Virus record (IMG/VR): IMGVR_UViG_3300006919_000196 | Span: 1 to 34,367 of that record | Reading direction: 5' to 3' (one strand) | Length of the DNA: 34,367 nt | Source of the DNA: a virus | Shown here: positions 16,105 to 24,732 of the stretch, piece after piece | Numbering within the stretch: position 1 is the first letter of the stretch | Layout: each line of letters starts with the position of its first letter | Position numbers and translations under genes: made by a program | Notes under the pieces: model-generated | Databases searched by the model: none | What the model was told of the DNA's origin: nothing | What the model saw: the letters and a program-made list of their open reading frames with translations, nothing else

Positions 16105-19100
16105 TTATTCCGAAATCAACCCGTTTCTTTCACGTTGGGCTGCGGCGCCTGCTAATGGAATGGCAAGATAGGGAAGACCTTCACGTGCAGTCTTCTTTAA
16201 TTTTTCGGATAACTTGATATTAGGAAAGTTTTCAACAATGCGGGTTTCGCGGTTGAATTCATCCATCGATGGAAATTCAATTTTCCCCAGTTCAACCTTA
16301 TTGCCTTCGCCAAACTGGTTTTCCAATTTCTGAAGATAGGAAGTGAATTTTTTATCATAAATGAAATCAGCTTTATCATAATCCAGACCGTCCCATCGTT
16401 TCGTTTGCCCTTGTGCGCCGACGAACATGATTCTGTCTGCATCATTTTCCGTCGCAACCTGAACAAGTCTTTTGGCTGCAAGGTTGATCCATTCAGGATT
16501 GTTAGGGTCAGAAACGAAGGGTCCTTTTGGAGTTGTGCCTTGACGTGCAAATGCCTTCGCCGCCTTTTGAGCTCCTTTTGACATCTGCCCAGGATCTACG
16601 GCCTTGATCGGTTCAACGAATTTTTTGCGGACTTCAGGAATTTTTTGCGATTGGTAACCAGCGGCATTCCGAATGATATATTCAGGACCATATTTATAAT
16701 TTCTTTGCTGTAAATCATTCAAAATTTGCAACAAAGGAACTTCAATTTCTTCACTTGGTAAATCGGTTGTCATGTTGGATCGGACGATTGGAACTAATTC
16801 TTCCAATAATTGGCGTCTCCTTATCGACCCTGCATCCATAAGTTCGCTGAAATTAAACGTTATAGATCCGCCTCCTGGTGTGGGTTCGCCACTGCCTATC
16901 GCTTCAAAATCTGGAAATGTGCCGCCTAAACCAGTTGTCATTGAACCTGAAGGGCGGATGCCTAAAACTTCAAGAGCTCGCAGATGCATATTTGTTAATT
17001 CATCATCTGCTTTCATATTCTTAATTACATCCTGGGTGGCTGTTCTTCCTTGATGCTCCCATCCTAAAATTCTATTCGGGCTTCCTGCACCATCAAAACC
17101 TATGACAGCAGGTGATTCTGAAAAATTAACAAGTTGGTTTGTTTCCACTAAAGGCGAACGATCCGCTAATTCTATAATTTTGGAATATGCACCTTGCCCG
17201 AATATTTGATCAATTTCTTCAGGATTAGATTCGTGCATATCAACAATATCAGCGGCTAATGTTTCGTAGAGTGTATTTACCTGTGCATCATCTTCTGCAC
17301 CCATATCAATGGCTTGAGCTATTGCATCATCTTCATTTTGCCATGACATCGTATCAGTCTGACCACCTGGAAATCGGATTGTATATTCACCATTGTCTTT
17401 TTGAATTATCGTATAATCTTCAGGAAGGTATTCATAAAACCTGCTTATGGGCTGCAATGGCTCCTGTGAAGCTGGCGCGTCAAATGCTGAATTGTATTTT
17501 CTAACAGCTTCCTGGACATTAGAAATCATCATTTCGGTATCTTCGCCTTCACCAAATTGATCAAAAAGTAACTCTAATTCACCATTACGAATTGATGATT
17601 CTGTAAATTCTACTTCTTCCTGCCCTGGGCCGAAGATTCTAAATGTGCCTTCAAAATCAACGACAGGTTCAATGCCATACATTTCAAATGTATCCGCGAC
17701 GCCAGCTTTTTGAACCTGATAATTGGTTTGCAGACGCTGGATTGCATTTCTTATATCATTTTCTGCACTCGCTAATTGGGCTGGGTTATATTCGAACGGT
17801 TCTAAGTATGAGTTGATTTGATCATGATCATTTGCTTCGTCATACAATAAAAACCTTTGATTATTTTCCGCATCAAACGCGGAAAAAATGAGCCTTCCCG
17901 TTTGTGGATCAACATCCATTTCAATATTATAAATATCATCTAAAGCATTAGTGATGGCACGATTTTCATCAGCAAATTCTCCAAAAAAAGAAACATTGCT
18001 GGCTTGTGTTTCCATCTGGTCCGCGGTTTGAAACTCGCCTTCCATATCCATTTCGCGCTCAAATCTGTCTAATTCTTCACGCGTCGCATAATATCCTGTT
18101 GAACCATCCGGGCCTTTCATTTGTCCACCGGCAGGAACGAAAACGAGGCCTTCATCTTCAAGGATCTGCTTGAATTCAGCCGTTTCATCTGGATAAAGCC
18201 TAAAGCCCTTTGTAACTCCTGCCTTATTCCAGTCTGACTGAATTTCTTCCACGAGCATCGCGCGTTCACCATTCGGCAAGGTTCTGAAACTGTATCGCTG
18301 ATGCGTAAGGATATTTTTTTCAGGATAATGCGATCCCGGTCCTTGGAAATTAGGATCGTATTCAACTCGTTCATCCTTGCCTGTCACAAAGCTTAATTTA
18401 CCCTTTTCAGGCATATACAAGATCATGTCACGATAAGTTTCATCAGGAATTTGGTCTTCACCTATTTCTGTTTTTCCGCGATATCGGAATTGCCCTGGTT
18501 TTTCTGCCCAATGTGGAGTTTTGTATGATTCTGCAATTTCTTTAACCTGCTTATTGACGTATGGGCCTGTATAATCCGCGACTAAATCAACAACATCCGC
18601 GCCCGTATAAGGCCCCATTTCAGGGCCCATTTTTGGTAATGGATTGGTTTTTGCGAGCTCATCTATATCTTGAGCGAATTCCTTCATATCACTAGGGCTG
18701 TGATCATAGCCAATATCATTGTCGCCAACCCTAAAGACGACACCCGCCCCGCTTTTCGTCGTCATCATGTATGGGTCAACATCGATTTCAACATTGTCAC
18801 GCATCCAATCAGCAAGTTCTTCAGGCAACGTTTCATAATAAGCGCCCATTTTTGCTTCAGATGCTATCTGTTCGCCTAATTCGTCAGGAAACGCCACATT
18901 CGGTAAATATTTCTGTCGCTCAATGATTTCCAGCCGATTTTGGCGCATGAAGCCTTCAAGGTCTTCAATGCCAATCTTTTCATTTTGTGGTAATGCATTC
19001 AGATAATCATCGACACCGATGAATGGCATTTCACGGCCCTTGATTTTGGAAAGAACATTCTTCCATGCTCCCGGTGTGCGTGGTGATTTGTCAGGAAGAT

Positions 19101-19548
19101 CCGCGAGTCCTTTTTCCAAAGGCGAATATAAAAGGTTTCCAGGAGAATCGCCCGGATTGCCTGCCACCCGTCTTGTGATGCCTGCCGCTCCCGGTGTTCC
19201 ATCAAGAAACCCAAAAGCCAATCGATTCATCGTTTCTTCAGGCGTATTCGTGGAAGGTCTAAGGACTCCGACATCTTCCAGTTTTTCTTCAATGAATGCA
19301 GAGCCCAGAAAAGGCTTTTGCATGGATTTTCGGAATGTTGGAATTCCTAGAAGATTAGATGCCGATTTAGGAAGGAGGCTTTCTGCACCCTGCGCCAGAT
19401 AATCCAGCCCAAGAGCAGCAACATCGACCACGCCGCCAGGAATATCAGCAAGAATTCCACGCAGCGCACCCTGCTGTCTTTTATAATAGGGATCGTTTCG
19501 TAATTCAGGTTCGCGATCTTCGTCTATTAGGCCGGAAAGCTGACTCAT
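16105..19548 (-). CDS. Large polyvalent virion protein with EIQSDW module (putative ejected protein)
   Basis: 1147 residues. A Gly/Ala-rich hydrophobic segment (about 27-70) may touch membranes. The first part of a recurrent module lies at about 405-450 (LTHQRYSFRTLPNGERAMLV, then EEIQSDWNKAGVTKGF). Its second half is at about 1010-1050 (PEWINLAAKRLVQVATENDA, RIMFVGAQGQTKRWDGL), split by about 550 acidic residues. In other phages 'VEEIQSDWHQ...KRLLxxAxExGxDxIxWTxGxQQ' is found in polyvalent proteins carried in the head. The C-terminus is hydrophobic (LPYLAIPLAGAAAQ). Position after the portal fits an ejected protein; activity unknown. Confidence 0.6.
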   Translation of the reverse strand: MSQLSGLIDEDREPELRNDPYYKRQQGALRGILADIPGGVVDVAALGLDYLAQGAESLLPKSASNLLGIPTFRKSMQKPFLGSAFIEEKLEDVGVLRPSTNTPEETMNRLAFGFLDGTPGAAGITRRVAGNPGDSPGNLLYSPLEKGLADLPDKSPRTPGAWKNVLSKIKGREMPFIGVDDYLNALPQNEKIGIEDLEGFMRQNRLEIIERQKYLPNVAFPDELGEQIASEAKMGAYYETLPEELADWMRDNVEIDVDPYMMTTKSGAGVVFRVGDNDIGYDHSPSDMKEFAQDIDELAKTNPLPKMGPEMGPYTGADVVDLVADYTGPYVNKQVKEIAESYKTPHWAEKPGQFRYRGKTEIGEDQIPDETYRDMILYMPEKGKLSFVTGKDERVEYDPNFQGPGSHYPEKNILTHQRYSFRTLPNGERAMLVEEIQSDWNKAGVTKGFRLYPDETAEFKQILEDEGLVFVPAGGQMKGPDGSTGYYATREELDRFEREMDMEGEFQTADQMETQASNVSFFGEFADENRAITNALDDIYNIEMDVDPQTGRLIFSAFDAENNQRFLLYDEANDHDQINSYLEPFEYNPAQLASAENDIRNAIQRLQTNYQVQKAGVADTFEMYGIEPVVDFEGTFRIFGPGQEEVEFTESSIRNGELELLFDQFGEGEDTEMMISNVQEAVRKYNSAFDAPASQEPLQPISRFYEYLPEDYTIIQKDNGEYTIRFPGGQTDTMSWQNEDDAIAQAIDMGAEDDAQVNTLYETLAADIVDMHESNPEEIDQIFGQGAYSKIIELADRSPLVETNQLVNFSESPAVIGFDGAGSPNRILGWEHQGRTATQDVIKNMKADDELTNMHLRALEVLGIRPSGSMTTGLGGTFPDFEAIGSGEPTPGGGSITFNFSELMDAGSIRRRQLLEELVPIVRSNMTTDLPSEEIEVPLLQILNDLQQRNYKYGPEYIIRNAAGYQSQKIPEVRKKFVEPIKAVDPGQMSKGAQKAAKAFARQGTTPKGPFVSDPNNPEWINLAAKRLVQVATENDADRIMFVGAQGQTKRWDGLDYDKADFIYDKKFTSYLQKLENQFGEGNKVELGKIEFPSMDEFNRETRIVENFPNIKLSEKLKKTAREGLPYLAIPLAGAAAQRERNGLISE

Positions 19549-21632
19549 TTTTCAAGCAAACCCTGGTTCTTTACGAGTGTTTTCTGTTGTTCAATAATTC
19601 CGCGTATTGCCTGGACATCGGTCGCTGTCTGATATTTGGCCTGCATATCGGCCATCTTCAGATTCGCATCCAATTCCATTTCGGATTGTTTCAAGACTGC
19701 ATCAGTCTGATGTTTATCACGCTGAATGGTAAGTTTTGCTTCTTCGACTGCCATCTGCGCCCTGATCTGTTCCATCTGAACCTGGGCCAGCAATTCTTCA
19801 GGTGATGGCTTTTCAGGTGGAGGTTCAGGCGGCGGAACAGTTGCGGGATCCGTAAAGAATTGGGTGCTGTCTCTAAATCCTGCATATTCCGAAATCTTGA
19901 CGAGCGTATTGTAATACTGTCGAAGATTGACAAGTGGATTCTGCATTCCTGCAATCTGAAGGATCTGTTCCTGCGATTGCTTGATCTGCATCAATGCAGC
20001 CAGTTTTGCTTCTTCATCATTCTGCCCAAGACCCACATTGACAGCGACATCCATGCCTTTATCCCAGGTTCGCGGGTCCATTGGTAAAAACTGATTTCTC
20101 AGTCTGATAATTCGTTCTTTTGGCTGATGTTCGCAAACCAGCTTTAGGATGTGAGAAAACATGGGTTTCATCAGCTGTTCGCTGAAAATTCTTGCAATCA
20201 ACTCACATTTCAAGGCTGCCGCTGATATAGTCGCCTGGACGCCGGCACGTGTTGAACTTTGCAGGCTTTCCGGGTCCAAACCTTGCGCTGATTTGGAAAT
20301 GCCGGTTCTGGTATCCTTCAGCCCGTCATAATATTCCAATACGGGGAACGCAGCCTGTCCCACGAAGGGAACCTGCAACGGTTGGATGGCATTGGGCTGC
20401 CGCATTCTTATAAGGCTCCCGACTGCATCACTATCCATTAGGTCTTCCACATTCACGGCGTTTTCTAGGAATGCCATTCGCGGATGGACGCTTAATGCAA
20501 GGGAGTCCAACAAGGATCGCTGGATGCTGGATTTTACTTCTTGTATGTCCTTGACAAGATCATGGAATCCTAATCCTGTCCAGTCATGCGGCTCAGGATC
20601 ACAGGTTGCGCTGAAGATTGGACAACGGGCAACAGGTTCATTCAATAATACTTTTTCGTGCTGGGCCCCCACCATCAGGATGTGACGCAATTCAGCGATG
20701 CCGTCCCCATCGTAATCGATGCGAACCCAGCATTCCGTTACATGAACCTTCCTTTGGCTTTGATGTGCGTGGACTTCTTCGCTGTCCACCATTTCAGGCT
20801 TTCGTACCGTGTATTCTTCATTGAATTGCAGGGCATCATCATTTCCGCCCAACATGTCTTCAAATTCTTCCAGATCATAACCTAATGCGATGAGCTCGCT
20901 TGACGTCATCATCCTTCGATGACCCACCAGATTCGCGCTGTATAGATCCGTGGCGCTCCTAGAAAGAAAGACCTCTTCTGGCGGCAAGCATTCAATGCGT
21001 ATGCGACCCTTGTCCGTCCTGCGTTGAATGACAGCATCATGCATTGCAGGCATCATCATGCCGTTGTCTTCTTCCTGGCGCGTTTCCAATGAAACCAGGC
21101 TCAGCTCAGGATCACCGAGCATCACCCCTAGTTCATTATCATCCAGGTTTTCATACGTGTAAGTTTCAACTTCTATTTCATCCGACCAATATGCCTTCAT
21201 GAATCCATCACGGCGTATCAGCATATCCTTCAGGCATGAGTGCAGGAGCATGAATCCATTATTATCCTGCGAAAAGATGTAACGGACATAATCTGTAGCC
21301 TGATCCGCATACATAACGTCTTCCGGTCCTTTCGGAACGAATTCAACGACGCGCTCGGATGAATGGAATATTTTCAATAAGGAAGGAAGAACGGCCTGCA
21401 CAGCATCGCGCAGATCCATTGAAACATACTGTGAACGGCCTTCAACTTCATTTCCTAGTTTCTGGCCTTGATAAAATTTCGTTGCTTCGGATCTTTCAGG
21501 CGAAACGAAGTCTTCTATGTAGTCAATAGCATCTTCAACCTGCGCTTTAACGAACGCATGAAACTCATCATCATCCATGCTTTCGCTTTCAGGGCCGGCC
21601 GAAAGCTGATCAATATCTTCTAAGAATTCCAT
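19545..21632 (-). CDS. Portal protein (P22/SU10-like)
   Basis: 695 residues of the P22-type portal family. Visible features: VSPERSEATKFYQGQKLGNE, SQYVSMDLRDAVQAVLPSLL, KDMLIRRDGFMKAYW, VTECWVRIDYDGDGIAELRH, FSATCDPEPHDWTGLGFHDL and the stem helix IQEVKSSIQRSLLDSLA. The C-terminal 120 residues form a charged coiled coil after a Pro run, a barrel-like extension. The start at 21632 lacks a recognisable ribosome site. It heads the leftward structural block and is divergent from the rightward cassette. Confidence 0.9.
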   Translation of the reverse strand: MEFLEDIDQLSAGPESESMDDDEFHAFVKAQVEDAIDYIEDFVSPERSEATKFYQGQKLGNEVEGRSQYVSMDLRDAVQAVLPSLLKIFHSSERVVEFVPKGPEDVMYADQATDYVRYIFSQDNNGFMLLHSCLKDMLIRRDGFMKAYWSDEIEVETYTYENLDDNELGVMLGDPELSLVSLETRQEEDNGMMMPAMHDAVIQRRTDKGRIRIECLPPEEVFLSRSATDLYSANLVGHRRMMTSSELIALGYDLEEFEDMLGGNDDALQFNEEYTVRKPEMVDSEEVHAHQSQRKVHVTECWVRIDYDGDGIAELRHILMVGAQHEKVLLNEPVARCPIFSATCDPEPHDWTGLGFHDLVKDIQEVKSSIQRSLLDSLALSVHPRMAFLENAVNVEDLMDSDAVGSLIRMRQPNAIQPLQVPFVGQAAFPVLEYYDGLKDTRTGISKSAQGLDPESLQSSTRAGVQATISAAALKCELIARIFSEQLMKPMFSHILKLVCEHQPKERIIRLRNQFLPMDPRTWDKGMDVAVNVGLGQNDEEAKLAALMQIKQSQEQILQIAGMQNPLVNLRQYYNTLVKISEYAGFRDSTQFFTDPATVPPPEPPPEKPSPEELLAQVQMEQIRAQMAVEEAKLTIQRDKHQTDAVLKQSEMELDANLKMADMQAKYQTATDVQAIRGIIEQQKTLVKNQGLLEK

Positions 21633-21700
21633 ATTTTGATATTAATTTTACTCAGTATGAGGCTCAAACTGATTTTTTCCAAAAAAAACGCACTTATCAT

Positions 21701-21729
21701 TTGACTTGTGTCAATTTCTGACGCATGAT
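21701..21729 (+). promoter_or_regulatory. Rightward promoter of accessory cassette
   Basis: TTGACT (21701-21706), a 17-base spacer and CATGAT (21724-21729) form a good sigma70-type promoter directed at the gene starting at 21790. The -35 box lies in a small inverted repeat, TTGAC-TTGT-GTCAA (21701-21714). The expected start site near 21736 falls inside the palindrome at 21735-21749. Confidence 0.6.
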
Positions 21730-21734
21730 CCATT

Positions 21735-21749
21735 TTATCAGTCTGATAA
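21735..21749. promoter_or_regulatory. Perfect operator palindrome TTATCAGTCTGATAA
   Basis: A perfect 7-1-7 palindrome at the expected transcription start of the rightward cassette. Its first 13 bases recur exactly at 33808-33820 inside the leftward early promoter. A shared operator is the simplest reading, bound either by the XRE regulator at the right end or by the cassette's own HTH protein. Confidence 0.6.
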
Positions 21750-21789
21750 TCATGCTGATGCTTTAATAACCCTTAAATAAGGATTTGAT

Positions 21790-22353
21790 ATGAATAATTA
21801 TGAAAAAGCCCTCAAAACCATCCTAGAAACCTTCCATGCTAAAAAGGTAAAGGAATTTCGTGGCCATGATGGTTACGGATACAATGCAGACATCTATCTA
21901 GGCAAAAACAAGATTGCAGAAGTGGATGAAGATGGATGGGGTGGTGGATTAAGGATTGATTATGTTTCAGATGAAATGAAGCAGAAATCAGATGAAATCA
22001 TCAATAATCTTCCAAAATGCAAATGGTCAGAATGTGATCAAATCCATGTGGATGATGCAGATGATTCCGAATTTAAATGGGATGCACAATTAGCCTTTGA
22101 TCATGTTGCAACCAATGTTTTACGGATGCGTGATTTCAAAAAGCAGATGAAGAAAATTACATTTATTAAAGATGAACAAATCTTGGCATATAAAACCAAA
22201 TCTTCCGAATTAGATGAAATCTTCAGATTCCAAGATGTTGGATATATGACTTTAAGAGCTCATTTGGAATTGAAGCAAAAAAAGGAAGGAATCAAGGTTC
22301 TGAACTTTCTTCCAGAAAATGAAGCATTTGATCTTTATAGAAAACATTCATGA
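21790..22353 (+). CDS. Unknown protein, first gene of rightward cassette
   Basis: 187 residues. The N-terminal part (about 1-75) includes KEFRGHDGYGYNADIYLGKN, IAEVDEDGWGGGLRIDYV, a motif I have seen in uncharacterised phage proteins ('GHDGxGxNAxIYxxGKKIAxVxDDGxGG'). The rest is charged and helical. AAGGA precedes the ATG. It is the promoter-proximal and largest gene of a cassette that ends in converging overlap with the terminase gene. No function can be assigned; an accessory or anti-defence role is only a hypothesis from context. Confidence 0.6.
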   Translation: MNNYEKALKTILETFHAKKVKEFRGHDGYGYNADIYLGKNKIAEVDEDGWGGGLRIDYVSDEMKQKSDEIINNLPKCKWSECDQIHVDDADDSEFKWDAQLAFDHVATNVLRMRDFKKQMKKITFIKDEQILAYKTKSSELDEIFRFQDVGYMTLRAHLELKQKKEGIKVLNFLPENEAFDLYRKHS

Positions 22354-22363
22354 AAGGAATCAT

Positions 22364-22582
22364 ATGAATATGCATGATATGGTCTGGAAAATTGCAAATC
22401 AGACTTCAAAAAACATGAGTTCTATCAATTATGACGCAAAATACATCAAAGATTGCTTGGAATGGATCAAAGATGATATTCCGATCAATGATGATGAAAA
22501 AATTGCACGGTATTTCGAAGTTATGATGGAAAAACTGGATGACATGATGTTGAAATCAGATATTTATAAGGAAATATCATGA
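22364..22582 (+). CDS. Small acidic helical protein
   Basis: 72 residues from the ATG at 22364, which has AGGA upstream; a longer start at 22319 overlaps the previous gene and lacks a site. It reads MNMHDMVWKIANQ, then IKDCLEWIKDDIPINDDEKI and MMEKLDDMMLKSDIY. It is helical and acidic, with no recognised family. It overlaps the next gene by four bases (ATGA), so translation is coupled to the HTH gene. Confidence 0.55.
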   Translation: MNMHDMVWKIANQTSKNMSSINYDAKYIKDCLEWIKDDIPINDDEKIARYFEVMMEKLDDMMLKSDIYKEIS

Positions 22583-22776
22583 CTCCAGAAGACTTCTATT
22601 TATGTCGTGAAGGAATGGAAATGACTCAAAAGGAACTTGCAAAGACCTTGGAAATTTCCACTTCATCTGTAAGGAATTATGAAAATGGAAGAACTAAGAT
22701 TCCATTATCCATTGAATACATCATGAATAAACGTGATGCCATTTATGATTTCATTCAATACAAAGGAACAAGATGA
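22579..22776 (+). CDS. XRE-type HTH regulator (small)
   Basis: 65 residues, nearly all helix-turn-helix: MEMTQKELAKTLEISTSSVR, NYENGRTKIPLSIEYI. The QKELA...S..SVRNYENGR pattern is the Cro/C1-type fold. A single-domain HTH protein late in a cassette of small unknown genes, with inverted repeats at the cassette promoter, is the arrangement expected of an autorepressor and is also seen for Aca proteins in anti-CRISPR loci. The HTH call is firm; the target is inferred. Confidence 0.75.
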   Translation: MTPEDFYLCREGMEMTQKELAKTLEISTSSVRNYENGRTKIPLSIEYIMNKRDAIYDFIQYKGTR

Positions 22777-22976
22777 TTACAAAAGAAATCAGTTATGCTT
22801 TTTATTGTGAAAATGGTGATTGTGGAGAATCAGAATCCTATTTTCTAGGATCTGGTGGTCCAAAGAAAGATGCAATCCAGATGGCAAAAAAAGATGGATG
22901 GAAGATTAGTCATCAAACAGGATTCAAAAGTGGGATTCCTATACCACGGACTGTTCTTTGTCCTAAATGTAGATAG
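22773..22976 (+). CDS. Small zinc-ribbon-like protein
   Basis: 67 residues: ISYAFYCENGDCGESESYFL, then AIQMAKKDGWKISHQTG and RTVLCPKCR at the end. Two cysteine pairs (CENGDC and CPKC) suggest a zinc ribbon. The central 'A...AKKDGWK' is common in small phage zinc-ribbon proteins. It overlaps the HTH gene by four bases. The role may be nucleic-acid or protein binding; not determined. Confidence 0.55.
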   Translation: MITKEISYAFYCENGDCGESESYFLGSGGPKKDAIQMAKKDGWKISHQTGFKSGIPIPRTVLCPKCR

Positions 22977-22988
22977 AAAGGAAACAAT

Positions 22989-23183
22989 ATGAATAAAGAT
23001 TTTCCTGTCATTACGAATGAATTTGAAGCAAATGTCGTTCAGGTTGCAATGGATCACATGATTGAACATCTGACTGATGTTCTTGAAGATGAAGAACCTG
23101 ACACTCCTGAATATAAGGATGTTGAAGAAAGATTGCATTGGTCTAAATGCATCAAAAACAGACTTGAAGGAATGCTTTTATGA
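22989..23183 (+). CDS. Small acidic helical protein
   Basis: 64 residues, MNKDFPVITNEFEANVVQVA, then HMIEHLTDVLEDEEPDTPEY and a final basic helix. GAAAGGA lies upstream of the ATG. Acidic, helical, without recognised motif. It overlaps the last cassette gene by four bases. Its acidity and size fit an inhibitor-like protein, but nothing in the sequence proves this. Confidence 0.5.
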   Translation: MNKDFPVITNEFEANVVQVAMDHMIEHLTDVLEDEEPDTPEYKDVEERLHWSKCIKNRLEGMLL

Positions 23184-23359
23184 CTGAAGAAACCTTAAAA
23201 TGCAGGCATTGTGAACAGGAATTTGCAAAGGATGCAAAACCTCCGAATGCAGTTTATTGCCATCCATGCATCAATGGCGTAAGTCCAGATTATGAATGGA
23301 AGAATTATATACGTGAAAGGTATGCTTTAGGCAAAAGAATGCATCCTGCAATCAATTAA
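23180..23359 (+). CDS. 59-residue zinc-ribbon protein, last gene of cassette
   Basis: An ATG at 23180 overlaps the upstream stop as ATGA and opens 59 codons: MTEETLKCRHCEQEFAKDAK, then VYCHPCING and a basic helix, YIRERYALGKRM. The CxxC-CxxC pairs indicate a zinc-binding fold. Its stop overlaps the stop of the convergent terminase gene by four bases, so there is no space for a bidirectional terminator. Function unknown. Confidence 0.65.
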   Translation: MTEETLKCRHCEQEFAKDAKPPNAVYCHPCINGVSPDYEWKNYIRERYALGKRMHPAIN

Positions 23360-24732
23360 AGTGCAACCCTCCTTTTAAGTGGTTGGTTCCATGGTGCTAT
23401 GGAGCCACCACTTCCATGATCCATCATCGTAAGAACAAAAGAATCTGCTAAATCAGGGCTTTTTAGGCCTCGTTGCTTGATTTCTTCTTTTGCTTCTATT
23501 TTTAATTTTCCACGCGAATTATAAGTATATTTAGGCACGGATAGCTCGGAAATCAGTTTTCTATCATCTGGAATTCTGCAATCACGCTGTTCAAACCATG
23601 ATTTTGCCTTATCCCACAGTTCTGCTCTCATATTCGCGTATTTATCAGAAGATGGAGTTTCTGAAACATTGATACCCCTTACGGGCAAGCCTAATTCCTG
23701 CATTCTGTCCACAACTCCGGCACCCAGGCCAATGCTGTCCACGAAAATCTGATCTGGTTTGTCAGTTTCATGCGTTTCTTCGTATTCATTGACGACATTT
23801 CCTGTCAATTCCATCAGATCGATGCGATTCCAGATTTTGATCTTTTCCAAAACATGATTTTTCTTCCGTTTGCACAAAGCTGATGAATCCTGTCCATATC
23901 TGGCGACATCCAGGCCCCAAACGATCCCGGCATCAGGATTTACTTCAACATCCCTTTCCACGGCTGCGGCGACGAGTTCCGTAGAAATCAGAACATCGTC
24001 TTCCGTCATTGGAAATTCCGCTAAAACACGGGTACGGTAAACATTGCTGTCTTCGCCGTACATTGCAGCCATTTCTTCAGGATAAGTTTTCGCTACCCTG
24101 GAAGAATCAAAGCAGGAAATTTTAAAATTCGTCCAATCGCCTGACAATCGATGAAATGTTTCGTAAAAATATCCTGTTGGGCGAGTTGGATTTCCTAAAA
24201 GCACGGTGCAGGCGTGTTCTGAAGTCATACTGGAGCCTGCTGCTTCATAAACTGGTTCCGCTACGGCTGCTGCTTCGTCCACTACGAGCAGAACATTTTC
24301 GGAATGGATGCCCTGTAAGGCGTCTGGGGTTTCTGCGCGTGCCGTTTTCGCGACGATAAAGCTTTCATGAGGCGATGCTTTAAGAACCACCCTTTCAGAA
24401 GTGTAATCCAGCCAGTTCCTTATCACAGGAGGAAGGCGTTCTATCCAAATTTTCAGTTCTGAAAACAACGAATCGAATAACTGGGTGCTCGTACAGGCAG
24501 TACAAACCGACTTCTGTGGAATCCGGGTCAAAATATGGAACAAAAGCAACCAGCTTGCACAAGCTGTTTTACCCACACCGTGTCCACTACGTATTGAAAT
24601 CTTGCGATCCCCCCTGGCGAACGCCTCCAAAATGAGCCGCTGCCAGGGTTCAGGCCGCACTTCAAGAACATTTTCCACGAAGGCGACCGGATCTTTATAA
24701 TACCGCTCTAAAAATTGGGTGACTTCACTCAA
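23356..24732 (-). CDS. terL: Terminase large subunit
   Basis: 458 residues. ATPase: Walker A SGHGVGKT (49-56), Walker B VLLVVDE (147-153), and a coupling motif in LLGNPTRPTG (178-187). Nuclease (RNase H fold): GLDVARYGQDSSAL with Asp275, FVDSIGLGAG with Asp332, and SPDLADSF with an Asp at 427 or 430. The protein packages DNA and is complete by length. It is the last gene of the leftward block before the inserted rightward cassette. Overlap of four bases with the upstream small gene indicates coupled translation. Confidence 0.95.
   Translation of the reverse strand: MSEVTQFLERYYKDPVAFVENVLEVRPEPWQRLILEAFARGDRKISIRSGHGVGKTACASWLLLFHILTRIPQKSVCTACTSTQLFDSLFSELKIWIERLPPVIRNWLDYTSERVVLKASPHESFIVAKTARAETPDALQGIHSENVLLVVDEAAAVAEPVYEAAGSSMTSEHACTVLLGNPTRPTGYFYETFHRLSGDWTNFKISCFDSSRVAKTYPEEMAAMYGEDSNVYRTRVLAEFPMTEDDVLISTELVAAAVERDVEVNPDAGIVWGLDVARYGQDSSALCKRKKNHVLEKIKIWNRIDLMELTGNVVNEYEETHETDKPDQIFVDSIGLGAGVVDRMQELGLPVRGINVSETPSSDKYANMRAELWDKAKSWFEQRDCRIPDDRKLISELSVPKYTYNSRGKLKIEAKEEIKQRGLKSPDLADSFVLTMMDHGSGGSIAPWNQPLKRRVAL

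Noticed and set aside
19019-19402. 127-codon plus-strand frame opposite the polyvalent protein
   Set aside because: Antisense shadow of a well-supported gene; no promoter, ribosome site or motif.
23340-23375. Bidirectional terminator between the convergent cassette and terL
   Set aside because: The two stop codons overlap by four bases and no stem with U-run is present.
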